Source: Streptomyces sp. NBC_01288
Lineage (GTDB): Bacteria > Actinomycetota > Actinomycetes > Streptomycetales > Streptomycetaceae
Length of the DNA: 64,000 nucleotides
Direction: 5' to 3'
Assembly: GCF_035982055.1 (NCBI RefSeq)
Contig: NZ_CP108427.1
Span: 10,043,001-10,107,000, forward strand
Both the position numbers and the translations under genes were made by a program. Of this stretch, positions 26,849 through 34,203 are shown piece by piece; within the stretch, counting starts at the first letter, position 1; each line of letters begins with the position of its first letter. A model generated the notes under the pieces. The model was not told where the DNA came from. It saw only the letters and a list, made by a program, of their open reading frames with translations, and searched no databases.

Positions 26849-28963
26849 ATGGACCAGTTCCTCACCTTCGGGATCGTCGGCCTGAGCACGGCCGCGATCT
26901 ATGCCGTCATCGGCAGTGGGCTCGTGCTCACCTACACCACCACCGGCGTGTTCAACTTCGCGCACGGCGCGGCCGGCATGCTGTCCGCGTTCATGTACTG
27001 GCAGCTGACCGTCGGCTGGGGCATGCCCGTTCCGGTCGCCCTGGTCGTGGTGCTGCTCGTGCTCGCCCCGGGCTTCGGGCTGCTCGTCGAGCGGTTCGTA
27101 CTGCGGCCCGTCCAGGCCCTCGGCGAAGCCGAACGGCTCGTCATGACGGTCGCGCTGCTCAGCGGTCTCATCGCGGCAGCGCGCTGGATCTGGGACCCGA
27201 ACGTGGCGCGGCCCCTGCCGATGTTCTTCGCCGCCCGCAAGCCCATCCACCTCGGCCCGGCCGTCATCACCTGGCACCAGGCGATCACCATGGCGGTGGC
27301 CGTCGCCGTCGCCGTCGGCCTGCGCATCCTGCTCTACCGCACCCGCGCCGGAGCCGAGATGCGCGCGGCCGTCGACGACCGGGCACTCGTCGGTCTCACC
27401 GGCGCCGACCCGGTCAGGGCGGGCCGTGTCTCCTGGATCCTCGGCACCCAACTGGCCGCGATCGGCGGCATCCTGATCGCCCCGACCGTCACCCTCGACG
27501 CCGCCCAGCTCTCCCTGCTGATCGTCAGCGCCTACACCGCGGCCGTCTTCGGCAGGCTGCGCAGCCTGCCGCTCACCTTCCTCGGCGCCGTCGTCGTCGG
27601 CTGCATGGAGAGCTACCTGACCGGCTACCTCCCGCAGAACGAATACCTCCCCGGACTACGGCTCGCCGCCCCCGCCCTGCTGCTCCTCCTCGCCCTGCTG
27701 GTCTTCCCGCACCGACGCCTGCGCGGCCGTGAACGACGGCTGGCCCGCGTCCCGGTACCGAGCGCGCGCGGCACTCTCGTGTTCGCCGCGGTCGTCGTCG
27801 CCTTCGGCGCGGTACTGGCCTCTCTCCTCGGAGAAGCCGACCTGATCACCTATGGAGCGATCTTCTCGCTGGGCGTAGTGGCGCTCTCGTACGTCCCGCT
27901 CGCCGGGTACGCCGGACAGGTCTCCCTCTGCCAGCTGAGCATGGCCGGCATCGGCGCGGTCGTCTGGGCACACCTCGGCGCGCACGGCGAACTGTGGGCG
28001 CTCGGCGCCACGATCCTTGTCTCGGCGGTGGCCGGAGCTCTGGTCGCACTGCCCGCGCTGCGGCTCTCCGGCGTGTATCTCGCCCTGGGCACCGCCGCGT
28101 TCGCCGTGATCCTCGACCGGTGGATCTTCACCCTGCCGGCCTTCCACATCCTCGGCCTGCGGATCGCCCTGTTCGACCAGGGCTCGGTCGACGCCACCGG
28201 ACCCGACCTGTTCGGCCTCCGGCTCGACAGCGGACGGGAGTTGATGGTGTTCGCCGCCGTCTGCCTCGCGCTCGCCTCGATCGGCGTGGCGGCCCTGCGC
28301 CGCAGCCGCTTCGGCCGACGGCTGATCGCCCTGCGCGACAGCGAGGCCGCGTACGCCACCCTCGGCGGCAACCTGCTGGTCGCCAAGGTCGCCGTGTTCG
28401 CCCTCGCCTCCGGCATCGCCGGACTCGGCGGAGCACTCTACGGAATGCAGCAACGCACCGTCACCGCCGACCAGTTCAGCCTCATCGCGGGCCTGCCCAT
28501 CTTCCTCGTCGCCGTGGTCGGCGGACTCGGCGCCGTCGGCAACGGGCTCTTCGCCGGCACCGCCTTCGTCGGCCCGACGAACGCCCTGATCGCCGTCGTC
28601 CCGGGCACCGCCAACCTGGTCGCCCTCCTCCCGGGCCTGGCCGGCGTCGGACTCGGTCACAACCCCGACGGCATCGTCCCCCGCTTCCGCCGCCAGTGGG
28701 AGCCCCTCGCCCGCGACCGCATCGCCCTGTCCACCCTGCTCTGCGCCCTCGCCCTGGCCTGGGCCCTGCGCTTCACCGACGTCATCAACGACTGGACGTA
28801 CTACGGCGGTTCACTCGTCCTCGCCGCCGCCCTCCGCGCCTGGGCGAGCGCCCGGCAGACCGCTCCGGCCGAGCCGGAGATCCCCGTCGAGTGGTGGGGC
28901 CTACGGCGTGACTGGCGCCCCGAGGACAAGGAGGTGCTGGCCCGTGGCGTCGCTGCAGGTTAG
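26849..28963 (+). CDS. Branched-chain-amino-acid-type ABC transporter, fused LivH-LivM permease
   Basis: 704 residues, about the sum of two permeases. Residues 1-290 resemble LivH (VLTYTTTGVFNFAHGAAGML is the typical N-terminal signature) and about 315-640 resemble LivM (YAGQVSLCQLSMAGIGA, then SRFGRRLIALRDSEAAYATLGGN, an EAA-type loop). A further hydrophobic pair follows near the C-terminus. HAAT-family importers carry branched-chain amino acids, urea, amides and, in actinobacteria, aromatic or terpenoid acids. It is followed by two ATPase genes but no periplasmic binding protein. Expression is probably under operator site 4. Confidence 0.93.
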   Translation: MDQFLTFGIVGLSTAAIYAVIGSGLVLTYTTTGVFNFAHGAAGMLSAFMYWQLTVGWGMPVPVALVVVLLVLAPGFGLLVERFVLRPVQALGEAERLVMTVALLSGLIAAARWIWDPNVARPLPMFFAARKPIHLGPAVITWHQAITMAVAVAVAVGLRILLYRTRAGAEMRAAVDDRALVGLTGADPVRAGRVSWILGTQLAAIGGILIAPTVTLDAAQLSLLIVSAYTAAVFGRLRSLPLTFLGAVVVGCMESYLTGYLPQNEYLPGLRLAAPALLLLLALLVFPHRRLRGRERRLARVPVPSARGTLVFAAVVVAFGAVLASLLGEADLITYGAIFSLGVVALSYVPLAGYAGQVSLCQLSMAGIGAVVWAHLGAHGELWALGATILVSAVAGALVALPALRLSGVYLALGTAAFAVILDRWIFTLPAFHILGLRIALFDQGSVDATGPDLFGLRLDSGRELMVFAAVCLALASIGVAALRRSRFGRRLIALRDSEAAYATLGGNLLVAKVAVFALASGIAGLGGALYGMQQRTVTADQFSLIAGLPIFLVAVVGGLGAVGNGLFAGTAFVGPTNALIAVVPGTANLVALLPGLAGVGLGHNPDGIVPRFRRQWEPLARDRIALSTLLCALALAWALRFTDVINDWTYYGGSLVLAAALRAWASARQTAPAEPEIPVEWWGLRRDWRPEDKEVLARGVAAG

Positions 28964-29654
28964 TGGAGTGACCGTCTCCTTCGGTGGGAACCGCGCTCTC
29001 GACGGGGTCGCCCTGACCGCCGAGGCGGGCCGGGTCACCGGACTCATCGGACCCAACGGGGCAGGGAAGAGCACCCTGTTCGACGTCGCCTCCGGACTGC
29101 GCAGGCCGTCCTCCGGGCAGGTCAGGCTGGATGGCCGGGACGTCACCCGGGCCCGGCCCTCCGCCCGCGCCCGGCACGGACTCGCCCGCACCTTCCAGCG
29201 CCTCGAACTCTTCGGCCGGCTCAGCGTGCGCGACAACCTCCTCGTCGCCGCCGAACTCGGACCCGAACGCCGCCGCGCCGACCAGGTCGTCACCGAGATC
29301 CTGCACCGGCTCGGTCTCGCCGACCTCGCCGACACCTCACCCGACGCCCTCCCCACCGGAGTAGGCCGCCTCGTCGAGGTGGGAAGGGCGCTCGCGATCC
29401 GCCCGAAGGTGCTTCTCCTCGACGAACCCGCCGCAGGACAGGACGCGGAGGAGACCGAACGCTTCGCGGAACTCCTGCGCGCCCTCACCGAAGACGGCAC
29501 CGCAGTCGTCCTCGTCGAGCACGACATGAGCCTCGTGATGGCCGTCTGTGACGAGGTGTACGTCCTCGACCTCGGCAAGATCATCGCCGTCGGCCCGCCC
29601 GAGGTGATCCGCAGAGACGAAACGGTTCTCGCCGCCTACCTGGGGGACGCGTGA
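28944..29654 (+). CDS. livG: ABC transporter ATP-binding protein (LivG-like)
   Basis: 236 residues. Walker A is GPNGAGKST at 36-44 and Walker B is VLLLDEP. The signature region reads LPTGVGRLVEVGRAL instead of LSGGQ or LPYGxQ, a weakened form seen in some LivG proteins; the H-loop His lies in VLVEHDM. The GTG at 28944 follows GGAGG and overlaps the permease end by 20 bases; the longer frame from 28908 is less likely. It pairs with the LivF-like protein to energise the fused permease. Confidence 0.92.
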   Translation: MASLQVSGVTVSFGGNRALDGVALTAEAGRVTGLIGPNGAGKSTLFDVASGLRRPSSGQVRLDGRDVTRARPSARARHGLARTFQRLELFGRLSVRDNLLVAAELGPERRRADQVVTEILHRLGLADLADTSPDALPTGVGRLVEVGRALAIRPKVLLLDEPAAGQDAEETERFAELLRALTEDGTAVVLVEHDMSLVMAVCDEVYVLDLGKIIAVGPPEVIRRDETVLAAYLGDA

Positions 29655-30358
29655 GCGCACTTCTCGAACTGCGCGGCATCCGCGCCGCCCACGAACGCAT
29701 CACCGTCCTGCACGGCGTCGACCTCGATGTCGCCGCCGGACAGGTGGTGGCACTGCTCGGTCCGAACGGCGCCGGAAAGACCACCACCCTGCGCGTCGCC
29801 GCCGGAGTCCACCCCGTCGAGTCGGGCCAACTCGTCCTCGGCGGACGGGACATGACCGGCGCCGACCCCCGCGACCTGGCCCGCGCCGGAGTCTGCCTTA
29901 TCCCCGAGGGGCGAGGCGTCTTCCCGAACCTGTCCGTCCGCGACAACCTCCTGATGATGACCTTCACCGGCCGCAGCCGGGAGGAGATCGAGGAGATCGC
30001 GTTCGCCCGTTTCCCTGTCCTGGCCCGGTGCGCCGGTCAGGCGGCGGGCACTCTCTCCGGCGGCGAACAGCAGATGCTCGCCCTCGCCCGCGGCCTCGCC
30101 ACCGACCCCGCCGTCCTGCTGCTCGACGAACTCTCCATGGGGCTCGCCCCGTTGGTCGTCGGCCGGCTCTACGAACAGGTCGGCGAGATCGCCCGCCAGG
30201 GCGTCGCCGTGCTCGTCGTCGAGCAGTTCGCCGCCGCGGTACTCGACATCTGCGACCACGCCGCCGTCCTCGTACGCGGCCGGGTCGAACGGCAGGGCCA
30301 CCCCGACGGCGGGTTGCGTGCCGAACTGTCCGCTCTCTACCTGGGGAGTTCCACATGA
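29651..30358 (+). CDS. livF: ABC transporter ATP-binding protein (LivF-like)
   Basis: 235 residues. Walker A GPNGAGKTTT at 37-46, LIPEGRGVFPNLSVRDNL (a LivF hallmark), intact signature LSGGEQQ, Walker B LLLDELSMGLAP and a VVEQ switch in place of the usual H-loop His, as is normal for LivF. It is the partner of the preceding ATPase, whose signature is degenerate, so hydrolysis may be asymmetric. The GTG start overlaps the previous stop by four bases. Confidence 0.94.
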   Translation: MSALLELRGIRAAHERITVLHGVDLDVAAGQVVALLGPNGAGKTTTLRVAAGVHPVESGQLVLGGRDMTGADPRDLARAGVCLIPEGRGVFPNLSVRDNLLMMTFTGRSREEIEEIAFARFPVLARCAGQAAGTLSGGEQQMLALARGLATDPAVLLLDELSMGLAPLVVGRLYEQVGEIARQGVAVLVVEQFAAAVLDICDHAAVLVRGRVERQGHPDGGLRAELSALYLGSST

Positions 30359-30738
30359 CGTCCACCGAGACGCGAGCGGACCGCTTCGTCCGCGAACTCA
30401 CCGTCCTGAAAATCCCCGACCCGGCGGCCGGAAGGGCCGTTCTCTGGCTGCGCGCGGGCGCCGCCCTGATGACGATCGGCGTCGTCCTCGGCGTGTGCGC
30501 CTACTTCATCTCGCACGACACCAGCGATCCGCTGGTGCAGAACGACGCTCTCACCCTCGGCCTGGCCGCGGTCGCCGGGAGCGTCGTCGGTTCCGCGCTC
30601 TTCCTGCGGTACTCGCTCACCGGCTTCCTGCGGTACTGGATGGCCCGTCAGTCCTACGACGTGGAACTCCTCGCCGACCGCCTGCTCGAAAGGGAACTCC
30701 GCCATGACCCCACCGGCACCGACGCCGCGTCCCGGTGA
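30355..30738 (+). CDS. Small two-helix membrane protein, unknown
   Basis: 127 residues. A soluble N-terminal 28 residues is followed by two transmembrane segments (LRAGAALMTIGVVLGVCAYFI and LTLGLAAVAGSVVGSALFL), a short aromatic amphipathic stretch (YSLTGFLRYWMARQSYD) and a charged C-terminal helix. I recognise no family. It overlaps the LivF stop by four bases, so it belongs to the transporter operon and may be an accessory subunit of the importer. Confidence 0.8.
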   Translation: MTSTETRADRFVRELTVLKIPDPAAGRAVLWLRAGAALMTIGVVLGVCAYFISHDTSDPLVQNDALTLGLAAVAGSVVGSALFLRYSLTGFLRYWMARQSYDVELLADRLLERELRHDPTGTDAASR

Positions 30739-31027
30739 CCAACTCGCCAGCACCGTCTGCGGCACCCGCGTGGTCGTCATCCGCGCACCCGGCGCCGCCC
30801 AGCCGCAGCCCCAACTGGCGTGCGGTGGCAGCCCGTTGATCCGTGCGGCCGACGCGCCCCCGGTGAAGCCCGGACCGGCCGGCACCACCACCCTCATCGG
30901 CAAGCGGTACGTCGACACCACCGGGACGCTCGAACTCCTCTGCACCGCCTCGGGCGCGGGCGAACTCACCTGTGACGGCGCCCCCATGGCCCTGAAGGCG
31001 GCCAAGCCGCTGCCCGCTTCCGACTGA
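30704..31027 (+). CDS. Four-cysteine small protein, unknown
   Basis: 107 residues with no signal peptide or membrane segment. The cysteines are at 19 (VCGTRVVVIRAP), 40 (LACGGSPL), 80 (LELLCTA) and 89 (ELTCDGAPM), spaced as two CG/CD pairs, which could form a small metal site such as a zinc ribbon or rubredoxin-like knuckle. The final segment KAAKPLPASD is polar. It starts inside the end of the membrane-protein gene (35-base overlap) after AAGGGAAC. I do not recognise the family; the setting suggests a cofactor or accessory role in uptake or first-step catabolism. Confidence 0.75.
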   Translation: MTPPAPTPRPGDQLASTVCGTRVVVIRAPGAAQPQPQLACGGSPLIRAADAPPVKPGPAGTTTLIGKRYVDTTGTLELLCTASGAGELTCDGAPMALKAAKPLPASD

Positions 31028-31053
31028 CCGACCCACCCCCGTAAGGAGCCGTC

Positions 31054-32352
31054 ATGGACCGCGACGACCTCATCCTCATCAGCGTCGACGACCACATCAT
31101 CGAACCCCCCGACATGTTCGTGAACCACCTTCCCGAGCGGTACAAGAAAGAAGCGCCTCAGCTGGTGCACCGGGACGACGGCACCGACGTCTGGCAGTTC
31201 GGCGGCGCGACCATCACCAACTCGGCGCTCAACGCGGTGGCCGGTCGGCCCAAGGAGGAGTACGGCGTCGAACCGCAGGGCCTCGACGAGATCCGCCCCG
31301 GCTGTTATGACGTGCACGAGCGCATCAAGGACATGAACGCGGGCGGCATCCTCGCCCAGATGAACTTCCCGTCCTTCCCCGGCTTCTCGGCCCGTCTGTT
31401 CGCCACAAAGGATGTGGACTTCTCCCTCGCGCTTGTCCGGGCGTACAACGACTGGCACATCGACGAGTGGTGCGCCGCGTACCCGGGCCGTTTCATCCCG
31501 ATGGCGCTGCCCGCCATCTGGGACGCGGAGTTGTGCGCGGCGGAGGTCCGCCGGGTCGCCGAGAAGGGCGTTCACTCCCTCACCTTCACCGAGAACCCCG
31601 CTGTTCTCGGCTACCCGAGCTTCCATGACCCGTACTGGAACCCGCTGTGGCGCGCGCTGTCCGACACGGACACCGTCATGTCGGTGCACATCGGCTCCTC
31701 CGGCAGGCTCGCCGTGCCGGCCGCCGACTCGCCGCCCGACGTGATGATCACGCTCCAGCCGATGAACATCGTCTCCGCCGCCGCCGACCTGCTCTGGTCG
31801 CCTCCGATCAAGCAGTTCCCGAATCTGAAAATCGCCCTCTCGGAAGGCGGAACGGGCTGGATCCCGTACTTCCTGGAGCGCCTCGACCGCACCTTCGAGA
31901 TGCACTCGACCTGGACCCTCCAGGACTTCGGCGGCAAGCTGCCCTCCGAGGTCTTCCGGGAGCACTTCCTGACCTGCTTCATCACCGACAAGCTGGGCGT
32001 ACGGCTGCGCCACGACATCGGCATCGACAACATCTGCTGGGAGGGCGACTACCCGCACAGCGACTCGCTGTGGCCGGACGCTCCTGAGCAGCTGCACGAC
32101 GTGCTGTCGAGTTGCGACGTCCCGGACGACGAGGCCAGGAAGATCACCTACGAGAACGCGATGCGCTGGTACTCCTTCGACCCCTTCGCGCACATCCCGC
32201 GCGAACAGGCCACCGTGGGCGCGCTGCGCAAGGCGGCCGAGGGCCACGACGTCAGCACCCGCTCCCGCAGCCACCAACTCATCGAGCCCGCCGAGAAGTT
32301 GGAGGCGTTCCGGTCCAAGGCCCGGGCGGCTGTGGCGGCGGCTGCCCGATGA
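31054..32352 (+). CDS. Amidohydrolase family 2 (ACMSD-like TIM-barrel) protein
   Basis: 432 residues. The first metal motif is replaced by SVDDHIIEPPDMF, mid-sequence VMSVHIGSSG holds a His, ALSEGGTGWIPYFLERLDR is the barrel strand before the last motif, and WEGDYPHSDS carries the C-terminal Asp. It is paralogous to the protein at 10191. Many actinobacterial copies occur in steroid and terpenoid clusters without an assigned reaction. An AAGGAG ribosome-binding site precedes the ATG, and it is coupled by ATGA to the crotonase that follows. Confidence 0.88.
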   Translation: MDRDDLILISVDDHIIEPPDMFVNHLPERYKKEAPQLVHRDDGTDVWQFGGATITNSALNAVAGRPKEEYGVEPQGLDEIRPGCYDVHERIKDMNAGGILAQMNFPSFPGFSARLFATKDVDFSLALVRAYNDWHIDEWCAAYPGRFIPMALPAIWDAELCAAEVRRVAEKGVHSLTFTENPAVLGYPSFHDPYWNPLWRALSDTDTVMSVHIGSSGRLAVPAADSPPDVMITLQPMNIVSAAADLLWSPPIKQFPNLKIALSEGGTGWIPYFLERLDRTFEMHSTWTLQDFGGKLPSEVFREHFLTCFITDKLGVRLRHDIGIDNICWEGDYPHSDSLWPDAPEQLHDVLSSCDVPDDEARKITYENAMRWYSFDPFAHIPREQATVGALRKAAEGHDVSTRSRSHQLIEPAEKLEAFRSKARAAVAAAAR

Positions 32353-33077
32353 GCGACCTGGTCCTGACGGAGCGGATCGGCGCCGTCCTCGTGGCGACGC
32401 TGAACCGTCCGGAGGCCCGAAACGCCCTCAACCCGGAGCTGATCGACGAACTGTCAGCCGTGCTCCGGGAGGCGGACACCGACCCGGCGGTCCGGGTGAT
32501 CGTCCTCACGGGCGCCGGAACGGTCTTCTGCGCCGGCATGGACCTCAAGGCGTTCGCGAAGGGCGGCGGCAAGTTCGACGGCCTGGTGTGGTTCTTCCGC
32601 GAGGGCGTCACCACACCGGTGATCGCCGCCCTCAACGGCTCGGCACTCGCCGGCGGCTTCGAACTCGCCCTGGCCTGCGACCTGGTGGTCGCCGCGGAGG
32701 ACGCCAAGCTGGGCATCGCGGAGGTGAAGCGGGGCCTGTTCGCGGCCGGAGGCGGTACGACCCTCGCCGACCGGGTCCCGCTGGCCGTCGCCCTGGAGAT
32801 GGGCCTGACCGGCGACCTCGTCACCGCGGCGGACGCCAAGCGGTTCGGCCTGGTCAACCGCGCCGTCCCGGCCGGAGAGGTGCGGGAGACGGCACTGACC
32901 CTGGCCGGACGCATCGCCGAGAACGGCCCTCTCGGCGTCGCGATGACCAAGAGGCTGATGCGAGAACGCCGTTGGGCCGAACCGGCAGAGGTCGACTCGG
33001 TGTTCAGAAGCGCCGACGCGGTGGAGGGGGCACGGGCCTTCGCCGAACGCCGCGAACCGGTGTGGACCGGGAAGTGA
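32349..33077 (+). CDS. Enoyl-CoA hydratase/isomerase family protein
   Basis: 242 residues. Oxyanion segments FCAGMDLKAF and NGSALAGGFELALACDLVVAAEDA are intact, and GIAEVKRGLFAAGGGTTL carries Glu at one of the two catalytic positions, as in EchA-type hydratases. It should hydrate or isomerise an enoyl-CoA made by one of the dehydrogenases. It is the final gene of the transporter operon and is followed within ten bases by a very strong hairpin. Confidence 0.9.
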   Translation: MSDLVLTERIGAVLVATLNRPEARNALNPELIDELSAVLREADTDPAVRVIVLTGAGTVFCAGMDLKAFAKGGGKFDGLVWFFREGVTTPVIAALNGSALAGGFELALACDLVVAAEDAKLGIAEVKRGLFAAGGGTTLADRVPLAVALEMGLTGDLVTAADAKRFGLVNRAVPAGEVRETALTLAGRIAENGPLGVAMTKRLMRERRWAEPAEVDSVFRSADAVEGARAFAERREPVWTGK

Positions 33078-33084
33078 CCGAACT

Positions 33085-33125
33085 CCGGTGTCCCCGAGAC
33101 CGCGGGATGGTCTCGGGGACACCGG
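33085..33125. terminator. Strong bidirectional terminator
   Basis: A perfect 17-base stem (33085-33101 with 33109-33125) and a seven-base loop between convergent crotonase genes. The stability and position make it the clearest terminator in the window. Confidence 0.9.
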
Positions 33126-33143
33126 TGCGAAGCGCGCGGTGCC

Positions 33144-34133
33144 TCAGTGTTGGAAGGCTCGCTGAGGGTCCGTAGCCGCGTCGTCCAACTCGCTGATCTC
33201 GTCGACGAGCCCCCAGCACAACGCCTCCTCGGCACTCAACTCCATCCCGGACAGGGCGAGATACGCCGTTCGCTCCGGACCGACCCGGACCGGGATGCTC
33301 GCCGTACCGCCCGCGCCCGGAATGAGCCCCATCCCGATCTCCGGCAACCGGATCACCGTGTCCGGCGCGGCGACCACCCGCCCCGCGAACGCCGCGAGTT
33401 CGATCCCCGCGCCGACACACGCGCCGTGCAGATGCGCGGTCACCCGGGGAGCGCAACGGTGCAGCAGCGCACCCGGGCTCCGATGAACCCGCACGAGATG
33501 AGCCCGCGCCGGATCACGCGACGTACCGAACTCGGCGAGGTCGCCGCCGCTACAGAAGGCCGGGCCATTGCCGTACAGATCGACCCGGCTGATCGACGGA
33601 TCGGCCACGGCCACCTGGAGCGCCTCGCACAGCGCGTCCCGCGTCGCCGCGTCGAACGCGTTGCGCACCCAGGGCCGGTCCAGCGTGATGGACAACCGGG
33701 GACCGTCACGGCCGAGCCGTACGGGAGTCTCGGCGGGACGGTGGGTGCGCCGGGGCGCGGCGGCCAGCCAAGCCCGGAAGTCCACTCCACCCTGAAGCGT
33801 CGAGTACGCGAGAGATTCGAGAACCAGCCTGTCGGGGATCGAGAGCCCGCCACCCATCCGCAGCACCTGCACGAGCGCGACGCACGCGGCGGGCCGGTTC
33901 TCGACGAGGTCACCCAGCTGCCGGGCCGTGGCATGCGGGTCCGCGCACCCCACCCACGGCCTGGGCGGATCGGGAACCCCGGTGAGCAGGATGTCGAAGC
34001 CCTCGACCGGCTCCCTGGGTTCCGCCGCCACGCCGATCACGACGCGGTCCCGGTCACGCGGTTCCGTTTCCTGTGCGTGGGCGCGCTCCTCGGGCGCGTG
34101 GTCCAGGTCGACGATCACGAAGGGCGACTCCAC
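33144..34133 (-). CDS. Crotonase-family protein with N-terminal extension
   Basis: About 329 residues. The C-terminal 200 form a crotonase (FCSGGDLAEFG, then HGACVGAGIELAAFAGRVVA, then RLPEIGMGLIPGAGGT, which keeps the catalytic Glu/PE region). The first 120 or so residues form an extra alpha/beta segment with Rossmann-like strands (FVIVDLDHA, RVVIGVAA, FDILLTGV) of unknown role. The GTG at 34133 follows GGAGGGAG and is preferred; starting at 34205 would overlap the opposite gene's start. It is divergent from the permuted CaiB-like gene. Confidence 0.83.
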   Translation of the reverse strand: MESPFVIVDLDHAPEERAHAQETEPRDRDRVVIGVAAEPREPVEGFDILLTGVPDPPRPWVGCADPHATARQLGDLVENRPAACVALVQVLRMGGGLSIPDRLVLESLAYSTLQGGVDFRAWLAAAPRRTHRPAETPVRLGRDGPRLSITLDRPWVRNAFDAATRDALCEALQVAVADPSISRVDLYGNGPAFCSGGDLAEFGTSRDPARAHLVRVHRSPGALLHRCAPRVTAHLHGACVGAGIELAAFAGRVVAAPDTVIRLPEIGMGLIPGAGGTASIPVRVGPERTAYLALSGMELSAEEALCWGLVDEISELDDAATDPQRAFQH

Positions 34134-34203
34134 AGTGATCTCCCTCCAGGCGTGGACCGGAGTGTAATTTGAGATCACCTCGGGAGAGAAGGGGGTTCGA
34201 CTC

